The position numbers and the translations under genes were made by a program. A DNA stretch of 6,572 nucleotides from Campylobacterales bacterium. Its GTDB lineage: Bacteria; Campylobacterota; Campylobacteria; Campylobacterales; JAADDG01. The stretch covers positions 1 through 6,572 of the forward strand of contig JALVCR010000306.1 in assembly GCA_027009865.1 (NCBI GenBank). The letters are read 5' to 3'. Below the pieces are notes generated by a model, which saw only the letters and a list, made by a program, of their open reading frames with translations, had not been told where the DNA came from and did not search any database. This document shows, one piece after another, positions 1-5,632 of this stretch (position 1 is its first letter; each line of letters starts with the position of its first letter).

Positions 1-2
1 AG

Positions 3-1958
3 GAGGCTTTCTCCTATACGGCAAATGAGTTTAAAAAAGTTCAAAAAGAGTATGGAAAAAAGGCATTAGCCGTTATCTCCACCGGCCAGCTCTTAACCGA
101 AGAGTTTTACGCATTGGGGAAATTTGTCCAGCTTGGACTGGAGACAAACAATTATGACGGAAACACGACTCTTTGCATGGCAAGCGCCGTTAGCGGCTAT
201 AAGCAGAGTTTTGGAAGCGACGGGCCTACGGGAAGTTATGAGGATATAGCAAAAGCGGATGCGGTGTTTGTAATAGGCGCAAATCTTGCAGATAACCATC
301 CAATCATTGTGCATCATCTAATGAAAAATAGAAGATCAAAGAAGATTGTCGTAATAGATCCAAGAAGATCCAAAACAAGCCAGCTTGCCGATATTTACAT
401 CCCGATTAAGCCAAGATGCGATCTTGCCCTTTTAAACGGGCTTGCTTATATTATTTGGGAGCAAGGGTGGTATGACGAAAAGTTTATAAAGGATAGAACA
501 AACGGATGGAGGGAGTTTGTAGCCCATATCCAAAAATATAAACCGGGAGAAGTTGCTTATATAACGGGAATAGAGACAAAGCTTTTATATAAACTTGCAA
601 AATTATACGCAAAAAGCGAAAAATCTCTTATCTGCTGGACTATGGGGGTTAATCAGTCATATCTTGGCACAAATACCGTAAGTGCTATAAACAATTTGGC
701 GATTATGACGGGAAAAATAGGAAAAGAGGGGTGTGCTCCATTCTCTATTACCGGTCAGTGCAACGCTATGGGAACAAGAGAGTTTGGTTTTACATCTTCC
801 ATCCCCGGATATAGAAAATTTGAGAGCTTAAAAGATAGAGAGGAGTATGCAAAAATCGTAAACCTTCCCGTTGATTTGATTCCCTCAAGCAGGGGCTATA
901 AATATAATGAGATAATAGATGCGATAGACAGAGGTGAGATAAAGGCTTTGTGGGTTGTCTGCACCAATCCTTTAGTCAGTTTCCCAGATCAGAATAAATT
1001 AAGAAGAGCGCTTAAAAAGCTTGATATTTTGGTAGTTCAAGACGCTTTTATGAGTGATACCGCAAAAATTGCCGACGTGGTTTTTGCCGCAGCTACTTGG
1101 GGAGAGAAGGAAGGATGCTATACAAACAGTGAAAGAAGAGTCAATAAAGCAAACAGAGCGGTTAAGCCATTGGGAGATAGCAAAAGCGATTTGGATATAG
1201 TCTTGGAATTTAGCGACTATTTTGGAAAGAGGGATTTGCTTTTTAAAGATTTCAAAGAACCAAAAGATCTATTTGAGGAGATAAAGAGGGTTAGCAAAGG
1301 AAGGCTTTGCGATTATAGCGGTATGAGTTATGAAAAGATAGAAAAAGAGGGGGGAATTCAGTGGCCTTGCAACGAAAAGTATCCAAACGGATGCAAAAGA
1401 CTTTATGGGGAGGATATGCCCTTTAGGCATGAAGATAAGAAGGCTAAATTTATAAGCGCCGATTGGGAGCCTCTAAAAGGAAGTGAGGAGAGAGAGTTTC
1501 CATTTATTTTAAATACCGGAAGAACGGTTGAGCATTTTCATACCAGAACAAAAACGGGAGAGATAAAGATTTTGGATAATTTAGCTCCCGAAGCTTGGAT
1601 AGATATCAATCCCGCTGACGCAAAGAGGCTAAAAGTTAAAAATTATGATCGAATTTCCATAAGCTCTAAGAAGGGAAGGGTTGATAATTTGGTTGTTAGA
1701 GTAACCCAAAGCGTGAGGGAAGGCACTGTTTTTGTCCCTTTTCATTTTAATACTCAGCTTGTAAATTTGGTTACTGATTCTTTGTTTGATCCAATAAGCG
1801 GAGAGCCTAACTATAAGCAAACTTACATTCAGCTTCACTCAAAAGAGGTTCCAGGCGGGGTGGTTTTAAAGAAAGGGATTTTTGGCTCTTTGGAGGCAAA
1901 AGGCGAAAAGATAAAAAGAGAAGTTGAAAATAGAGTAAAAGAGAGTGAAGGAAGATAG
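3..1958 (+). CDS. narB: Assimilatory nitrate reductase catalytic subunit, NarB/NasA type (5' partial)
   Basis: This cytoplasmic molybdopterin (bis-MGD) enzyme reduces nitrate to nitrite. The frame is open from base 3, giving 651 visible residues. The TTG at 114 is an internal Leu codon, so the true start and the N-terminal [4Fe-4S] Cys motif lie outside the window. Seen: the likely Mo-ligating Cys at visible residue 58 in LCMASAVSGYKQSFGSDGP; a TGQCNAMGTREFGF motif (about 250-263) typical of NarB/NasA and close to the cyanobacterial ferredoxin-dependent NarB form; and a C-terminal molybdopterin dinucleotide-binding domain from about residue 499 (NTGRTVEHFHTRTKTG, later EGTVFVPFHFN and SLFDPISGEPNYK). 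The C-terminus is a charged tail of about 30 residues. No C-terminal BFD-like or flavin domain is present, so ferredoxin is the probable donor (inference). nirA starts 3 bases after the stop, as expected for one operon. Of 33 Arg codons in 114-1955, 32 are AGA/AGG. Respiratory NapA and formate dehydrogenase are less likely given the TGQCNAMGTRE motif and the nirA neighbour. Confidence 0.88.
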   Translation, partial: EAFSYTANEFKKVQKEYGKKALAVISTGQLLTEEFYALGKFVQLGLETNNYDGNTTLCMASAVSGYKQSFGSDGPTGSYEDIAKADAVFVIGANLADNHPIIVHHLMKNRRSKKIVVIDPRRSKTSQLADIYIPIKPRCDLALLNGLAYIIWEQGWYDEKFIKDRTNGWREFVAHIQKYKPGEVAYITGIETKLLYKLAKLYAKSEKSLICWTMGVNQSYLGTNTVSAINNLAIMTGKIGKEGCAPFSITGQCNAMGTREFGFTSSIPGYRKFESLKDREEYAKIVNLPVDLIPSSRGYKYNEIIDAIDRGEIKALWVVCTNPLVSFPDQNKLRRALKKLDILVVQDAFMSDTAKIADVVFAAATWGEKEGCYTNSERRVNKANRAVKPLGDSKSDLDIVLEFSDYFGKRDLLFKDFKEPKDLFEEIKRVSKGRLCDYSGMSYEKIEKEGGIQWPCNEKYPNGCKRLYGEDMPFRHEDKKAKFISADWEPLKGSEEREFPFILNTGRTVEHFHTRTKTGEIKILDNLAPEAWIDINPADAKRLKVKNYDRISISSKKGRVDNLVVRVTQSVREGTVFVPFHFNTQLVNLVTDSLFDPISGEPNYKQTYIQLHSKEVPGGVVLKKGIFGSLEAKGEKIKREVENRVKESEGR

Positions 1959-1961
1959 AAG

Positions 1962-3860
1962 ATGTTGGATATTTTAAAGCAGGCAAAAGAGAAGAGAAGC
2001 AAAAAACTAAACAAAATAGAGCTTATAAAAAGCAAAATGACTCCAAAAGAGGCTTTCAAAAGGCTTACTGAGATTTCCAAAAAGGGTTATGAGGCTTTAA
2101 GTTTAGAAGATAAAAATGTATTTTTGAAATATTTTGGTCTTTTTGACAAAAATGAGTTTACTCCGCAAAAATTTATGTTAAGAGTTAGAATTCCCGGAGG
2201 AAGGCTTAGCCCCAAACAGGCAAAAGTCTTAGGGGAAGTAGCAAGGGATTTTGGAGAAGATTATATAGATCTTACCACAAGAATGCAAGTCGAGCTTAGA
2301 TTTATAAAAATAGAGGATGTTCCCCAAATTTTTGAAAAACTTGAAGGCGTGGGGATAACGGCTTATCAAACGGGAATAGACAACTTAAGAAATATCGTAA
2401 CAGATCCATTAGACGGTATAGGAGCGGATAATTTTATAGAAAGCTTTCCTATACTTTTAAATCTTCAATCTCTTTTCTTAAAAAAAGAGGAGTGGATAGG
2501 GACTCTTCCAAGAAAATTTAATACAGCAATTACAGGAAGCGTTACAAACAGATCAAACGCATACGGGCATGACTGCTGCTTTGTTTTGGCTCAAAAAGAT
2601 GGAGTTTACGGATTTAATGTATATTTGGGAGGGAAAGTTGGCAAAATAGCAAAAAGCGCTGATATTTTTTTAAAACCCGATGAGGTAGAGGAATTTTTTG
2701 AAAATTTGATAAATCTTTTTAAAGAATACGGTTTTAGAGATAATAGAAACAAAAATAGGCTCTATTTTTTAATAGAAGCGGTCGGAATGGATAATTTTAG
2801 AAAAGCTTTGGAAGAGTTTAGCGGCAAATCTTTTAAAAGAGCCGGAGAGACTCTTTGCAAGATGGAGCATTTTGACAATAATCAGGGAAAAGTGCAGTTA
2901 AAAGACGGATCTTTTGCCCTTCACGCCATAGTGCCCGGCGGAATTTTCAAAGGAAGCGATTTGATAGAAGCGGCTGATATCGCTTTGGAAAATGAAGGCG
3001 AGATTAGATTAAGTATTGAGCAAAATCTCTATATTACAAATGTAAAAAATCCTCTAAAAGTTCTAAAAAAGCCTTTCTTTTTAAAATATAAAAATGTAAA
3101 TACGCCATTTTTTAATAATCTCGTAGCTTGTGCCGGAAAGAGAGAGTGTAGTTTTGGCGTAATTTTAAATAAACCCGATGCGATTGAGATGGCAGATTTT
3201 CTATCCAAAGAGGTGGATTTAAAAGATGCAAAAGTTAGAATGTATTGGAGCGCTTGCGTAAAGGGCTGCGGGATTCATGAATGGGGGGATATAGGTTTTG
3301 TAGGAGCTAAAGCAAGGGTGGATGGAAAAACGGAATTTGGCGTGGATATTTTGATGGGAGGAAGTTTAAGCAAAGCTAAAGAAGCTCATACGATTTTAAA
3401 AGCCGTTCCTTTGAGATTTGCCAAATTTTTAATAAAAGAGATAATGATCGAATTTAAAGAAAACCGCGAATATAAAGAGAGTTTTGAGGATTTTTATTAC
3501 AGATATCTTAATAGATTTTCCAAAGGAGCGGTAGGTTTTTTAATGATTTTTAACTATTTTCTTGAAAAAAATGGTATCGACTATAGATTTAGCCTATCTA
3601 ACCAAAACGGATACGGAAAAATGGAGTTTTTCGAAATATTTTCGTTTGGACTCTATATTTACAAAAAATTAACGGGAGAGGATGCCTATTTGGAGGTTGT
3701 AAATTTCACTCCTTTGGGAAATAAAAAGCCTGCTTCTTTGCGTAAAATAAACCCTTCTATTTCTAAAGAGCTCTCCGATATTGTTTATAAAATGATTCAT
3801 CCAGATATAAAACAAAGATATCAAGTATTTAGCGAAATTATAAAAGATATGGGGTTTTAA
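1962..3860 (+). CDS. nirA: Assimilatory siroheme nitrite reductase NirA with an unusual C-terminal extension
   Basis: This enzyme carries out six-electron reduction of nitrite to ammonium in the cytoplasm, the second step of nitrate assimilation, probably with ferredoxin as donor. The start ATG at 1962 has an AAGGA ribosome site at 1948-1952, inside the end of narB. The order of regions fits the nitrite/sulfite reductase family: a basic N-terminus (1-30); a first ferredoxin-like half-domain with RVRIPGGRLSPKQ (75-87) and LTTRMQVELRF (104-114); a siroheme domain with TLPRKFN (181-187); a second half-domain with IVPGGIFKGSDLIEAADIAL (323-342); and the [4Fe-4S]/siroheme ligands C390-x5-C396 and C432-x3-C436. 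The core seems to finish near residue 515 (ENREYKESFEDF at 500-511). The protein is 632 aa, about 100 more than I expect for NirA; the extra part is described separately. Sulfite reductase is the alternative, but narB immediately upstream argues for nitrite. 25 of 27 Arg codons are AGA/AGG. Confidence 0.88.
   Translation: MLDILKQAKEKRSKKLNKIELIKSKMTPKEAFKRLTEISKKGYEALSLEDKNVFLKYFGLFDKNEFTPQKFMLRVRIPGGRLSPKQAKVLGEVARDFGEDYIDLTTRMQVELRFIKIEDVPQIFEKLEGVGITAYQTGIDNLRNIVTDPLDGIGADNFIESFPILLNLQSLFLKKEEWIGTLPRKFNTAITGSVTNRSNAYGHDCCFVLAQKDGVYGFNVYLGGKVGKIAKSADIFLKPDEVEEFFENLINLFKEYGFRDNRNKNRLYFLIEAVGMDNFRKALEEFSGKSFKRAGETLCKMEHFDNNQGKVQLKDGSFALHAIVPGGIFKGSDLIEAADIALENEGEIRLSIEQNLYITNVKNPLKVLKKPFFLKYKNVNTPFFNNLVACAGKRECSFGVILNKPDAIEMADFLSKEVDLKDAKVRMYWSACVKGCGIHEWGDIGFVGAKARVDGKTEFGVDILMGGSLSKAKEAHTILKAVPLRFAKFLIKEIMIEFKENREYKESFEDFYYRYLNRFSKGAVGFLMIFNYFLEKNGIDYRFSLSNQNGYGKMEFFEIFSFGLYIYKKLTGEDAYLEVVNFTPLGNKKPASLRKINPSISKELSDIVYKMIHPDIKQRYQVFSEIIKDMGF
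3507..3857 (+). other. C-terminal extension of NirA, partly resembling a Ser/Thr kinase C-lobe
   Basis: This covers residues about 516-632 of NirA. The first 40 residues (NRFSKGAVGFLMIFNYFLEK and following) are unassigned. From residue 558, EIFSFGLYIYKKLTGEDAY matches the kinase subdomain IX pattern (DxxSLGxxxYExLTGxxPY), with Glu in place of the usual Asp. Residues 590-630 contain INPSISKELSDIVYKMIHPD followed by IKQRYQVFSEIIKDM. This matches the end of bacterial Hanks-type kinases (NPxIPxxLxxIIxKALxxDPxxRYxSxxEL), including the conserved Arg (R619). No ATP-binding loop, catalytic HRD, DFG or APE motif is visible, so it cannot be an active kinase by itself. The similarity is judged by eye from family patterns, and the join to NirA is in frame without a visible break. 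In Pseudomonas a kinase/phosphatase gene sits beside the nitrate assimilation genes, which makes fusion with a truncated neighbour plausible (inference). Confidence 0.55.
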
Positions 3861-3880
3861 AGCCAAAAATATTGGCTTTA
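3858..3880 (+). terminator. Hairpin overlapping the nirA stop codon, possible terminator
   Basis: A perfect 9-bp inverted repeat, TAAAGCCAA / TTGGCTTTA, encloses the 5-base loop AAATA. The left arm begins with the nirA stop codon itself. There is no clean T-run after it (the next bases are TTGCCCATTA), so it may be a weak Rho-independent terminator or an mRNA 3'-end stabiliser rather than a strong terminator. Confidence 0.4.
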
Positions 3881-3894
3881 TTGCCCATTAAAAA

Positions 3895-3943
3895 ATTGAT
3901 ATTTATCAATGTAGCATTATATCTTTTTTGTTATTATCGATAA
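3895..3943 (+). promoter_or_regulatory. FNR-type box and class II promoter for the cytochrome c peroxidase gene
   Basis: ATTGAT-ATTT-ATCAAT at 3895-3910 contains the exact FNR consensus TTGAT-N4-ATCAA (3896-3909). A TATTAT -10 candidate lies at 3932-3937, exactly 22 bases after the 14-base core box. That is the spacing of an FNR-activated class II promoter, with the box centred at -41.5. It predicts a transcript start near 3944 and a very short leader, with AAAGG at 3944-3948 as the ribosome site for the ATG at 3957. A 10-base palindrome, TTATCGATAA (3934-3943), overlaps the -10 and could be a second operator or chance. The box is seen directly; the regulator's identity (an FNR/CRP family protein activating under low oxygen) is inferred. 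Confidence 0.7.
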
Positions 3944-3956
3944 AAAGGCAATAGAA

Positions 3957-5090
3957 ATGAAAAAAGTAATTTTTTTTCTCCTGCCCTTCTTTTTCTTTAT
4001 TATTCCCTATATTATAGCTAAAATTAGTGCAAAAATAATACTTGATACTCCTTTGCCTCCTCTACAGGCAGATTTGCTGCGTCAAAAAGCGCTTAAAGCC
4101 GGTTTTTGTTCCATTCCTACCGATACAAAAAAAATGTTGCAGCTTGTAAATACTTCTGATAATTTACTAAATAGTTCTAAAATTGAACTTGGCAGAGAGC
4201 TTTATTTCGATCCTTCTTTATCTAAAGACGGCACAATAAGCTGTGCAAGCTGCCATGATCTTGATAAAGGCGGGGATGATGGACGTTCTGCAGCGATTGG
4301 ATATAAAAATCAAATTAATCCTCATCATCTTAATTCGCCCACAGTTCTTAACGCTGCACTTGAGAGTTTTCAGTTTTGGGATGGTCGGGCAAAAACTGTT
4401 GAAGAGCAAGCTGCGGGTCCCATTCAAGCGCCTTTTGAGATGGCTTCCACTCCCAAAGAGGTAGTGCAAAAAGTAGCAAATAACAGTCGTTATAAAGAGT
4501 TGTTCCGCAAAGCTTTTGGTGATGATACGATTACTTTCAAACGTATCACTCAAGCGATAGGCGCGTATGAAAGAACTTTACTTACTCGTAGTCGTTTTGA
4601 TAGTTTTCTTGATGGCAATCTCACAGCTTTGAGTAAAAAAGAGCAAAGAGGACTTAATCTTTTTATAGATGTAGGATGTAAAGCATGCCATTTTGGACTC
4701 AGTATAGGCGGCCGTATAATACAAAAATTTCCTATGAATTCTTACAATGCTCCATTATATCCTATATTCGGTATTCACGGTTCGCACTACTATTTTAAAG
4801 GGATTGTGGCAGATACAAATGTAAGCAATATGCCTTATCCTTTTCCGAATCTTGGTCATTATTATGGCAAAAATGATGCCCAGATGTTTAAAGTTCCTAT
4901 TTTGCGTAATATTACTAAAACTGCACCTTATTTTCATAATGGAAGTGTTAAAAATCTTAAAGAAGTTATTCATATCATGGCTAAATATCAAAGAGGAGTA
5001 GAGTTGGAGAAAAATCAAATAGACGATATAGAAGCTTTTTTGCACTCTTTGGAAGGAGAGATTGTTGATTATAACTTTAGTGCAATCTAA
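3957..5090 (+). CDS. Di-haem cytochrome c peroxidase (bacterial CCP/MauG superfamily)
   Basis: This is a periplasmic enzyme that reduces H2O2 to water with electrons from cytochrome c. A hydrophobic N-terminus (residues 4-21 after MKK) acts as Sec signal or membrane anchor; no clear cleavage site is seen. Two haem c motifs are present: C96-A-S-C99-H100 and C241-K-A-C244-H245. Family motifs follow in order: LNSPTVLNA (125-133), FWDGRA (140-145), EQAAGPIQAPFEM (150-162), VPILRN (313-318) and TAPYFHNG (322-329). Compared with Pseudomonas aeruginosa CcpA (alignment from memory), W94, Q104, E114, M115, H261 and axial M275 correspond to W141, Q151, E161, M162, H327 and M341. The distal His71 position is Tyr116. 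The interval from haem-2 His to H327 is about 22 residues longer than in CcpA. Ten of 14 Arg codons are CGN, against 1 of 33 in narB and 2 of 27 in nirA, hinting at different ancestry. It appears to be a single gene under an FNR-type promoter. Confidence 0.92.
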   Translation: MKKVIFFLLPFFFFIIPYIIAKISAKIILDTPLPPLQADLLRQKALKAGFCSIPTDTKKMLQLVNTSDNLLNSSKIELGRELYFDPSLSKDGTISCASCHDLDKGGDDGRSAAIGYKNQINPHHLNSPTVLNAALESFQFWDGRAKTVEEQAAGPIQAPFEMASTPKEVVQKVANNSRYKELFRKAFGDDTITFKRITQAIGAYERTLLTRSRFDSFLDGNLTALSKKEQRGLNLFIDVGCKACHFGLSIGGRIIQKFPMNSYNAPLYPIFGIHGSHYYFKGIVADTNVSNMPYPFPNLGHYYGKNDAQMFKVPILRNITKTAPYFHNGSVKNLKEVIHIMAKYQRGVELEKNQIDDIEAFLHSLEGEIVDYNFSAI

Positions 5091-5103
5091 ATTACGTATA
5101 TAT

Positions 5104-5227
5104 TTATCCTCTTGATGCCAGTTTTATATTTTCTATACTTTTAAACATTTCATCACAGTTACCAAAGATGTAATCTAATTTTCTTATAATTTTATTTCCT
5201 CTTTTAAGGCTTTTTGTTCTATAGGAA
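5104..5227 (-). pseudogene. Possible C-terminal gene remnant (no start codon)
   Basis: On the minus strand a reading frame of about 40 codons with a protein-like composition ends at a TAA at 5104-5106. It contains KIIRKLDYIFGNCDEMFKSI and ends NIKLASRG. It has no ribosome site or start and runs, still open, into the hairpin at 5228-5257. It matches no family I recognise. An open frame of this length can arise by chance in AT-rich DNA, so this is a weak call. Otherwise the 162-base gap 5091-5252 holds only the hairpin. Confidence 0.18.
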
Positions 5228-5257
5228 TATAACGGTATCCGGGAGGATACCGTTATA
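5228..5257. terminator. Perfect 13-bp hairpin between convergent genes, likely bidirectional terminator
   Basis: TATAACGGTATCC (5228-5240) and GGATACCGTTATA (5245-5257) are exact reverse complements around the loop GGGA. On the plus strand it is followed by CTTTTATATATT, a reasonable terminator tail for the peroxidase transcript, whose stop codon is about 140 bases upstream. On the minus strand the structure includes the stop codon of the 119-aa gene (5253-5255), but no T-run follows. An outer repeat, AGGAATATA (5223-5231) / TATATTCCT (5264-5272), could extend or compete with the stem. Confidence 0.65.
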
Positions 5258-5612
5258 CTTTTATATATTCCTCTATTTCAGTAATATCTTTTATTTTGCT
5301 TACTTCTTCTGCCGCAGCTTTTAGGTAGTTTTGGAAAGTTTTTTTATCTAAAAGAACTATTTCGTCTTCTAAATGAAGATGAGGCATCCTGATACCGCCT
5401 GCTAAGATTTTACTTAAAAGTTTTTCTCTATTTATGGCTTTATTCTCTTTATATTCCATAATTTTTAGTCTTGGAGCCTCTTTTATAATCTCTTTTAATC
5501 TTTCCATAGGAATTTTAAAGAAAGGGACAGGCCATCCTCCCGCGCCGTCAATTACTATTTGAGGAACTCCTAAATGGGACAATCTATCGATTAAACCTAA
5601 ATTTCTGTTCAT
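5253..5612 (-). CDS. 119-aa Cys-free protein of unknown function, partner of a radical SAM maturase
   Basis: I do not recognise the family. The ATG at 5610-5612 is set by a near-ideal ribosome site (AAGGAGGT at 5618-5625), and the radical SAM gene ends 20 bases upstream, so the two are probably co-transcribed. Features seen: an N-terminal segment GVPQIVIDGAGGWPVPFFKI (15-34) rich in Gly, Pro and aromatics; a basic/acidic helical middle (36-70); a second distinctive segment AGGIRMPHLHLEDEIVLLD (71-89) with two His; and a helical, charged C-terminus (90-119). There is no signal peptide, no membrane segment and no Cys. Its place next to a SPASM-type radical SAM protein suggests that it is the protein substrate, or a substrate-binding or scaffold partner, of that enzyme (inference). 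All 6 Arg codons are AGA/AGG, like the nitrate genes. That it is a real gene is well supported; the role is not. Confidence 0.8.
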   Translation of the reverse strand: MNRNLGLIDRLSHLGVPQIVIDGAGGWPVPFFKIPMERLKEIIKEAPRLKIMEYKENKAINREKLLSKILAGGIRMPHLHLEDEIVLLDKKTFQNYLKAAAEEVSKIKDITEIEEYIKV

Positions 5613-5617
5613 AACGC

Positions 5618-5625
5618 ACCTCCTT
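5618..5625 (-). promoter_or_regulatory. Strong Shine-Dalgarno for the 119-aa gene
   Basis: The minus strand reads AAGGAGGT, then GCGTT, then ATG. This is an almost perfect anti-16S complement at good spacing and is much stronger than the sites before nirA (AAGGA) or the peroxidase (AAAGG). It decides the start codon and suggests the small protein is made in excess over the enzyme encoded upstream. Confidence 0.8.
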
Positions 5626-5632
5626 ATAAAGA

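Noticed and set aside
114..116. TTG as a possible start codon for the nitrate reductase
   Set aside because: The same frame is open back to base 3 and reads STGQLLTEEFYALGKF across this point, which is conserved internal NasA/NarB sequence; the gene is simply cut by the window edge.
1629..2080. Minus-strand open frames over the narB-nirA junction
   Set aside because: They are antisense to strongly conserved coding sequence, lack ribosome sites and have low-complexity Ser/Phe/Leu-rich translations typical of shadows.
3507..3860. Frameshift or sequencing error creating the NirA extension
   Set aside because: The frame continues smoothly with the same codon style and with recognisable, ordered motifs to a natural stop; nothing suggests a broken frame, although an ancient fusion by deletion remains possible.
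3880..3952. ATTGCC (3880-3885) and GGCAAT (3947-3952) as arms of a long-range structure
   Set aside because: Only 6 bp with about 60 bases between them; expected by chance and less convincing than the FNR-type promoter in the same interval.
4218..4553. Long minus-strand and alternative plus-strand frames inside the peroxidase gene
   Set aside because: They overlap the haem and catalytic motifs of a clear gene and show no recognisable protein features or start signals.
5253..5612. 119-aa protein as a Cys-repeat RiPP precursor, suggested by the adjacent SPASM maturase
   Set aside because: The translation contains no Cys, so it cannot belong to the CXXX-repeat, sactipeptide or ranthipeptide precursor classes.
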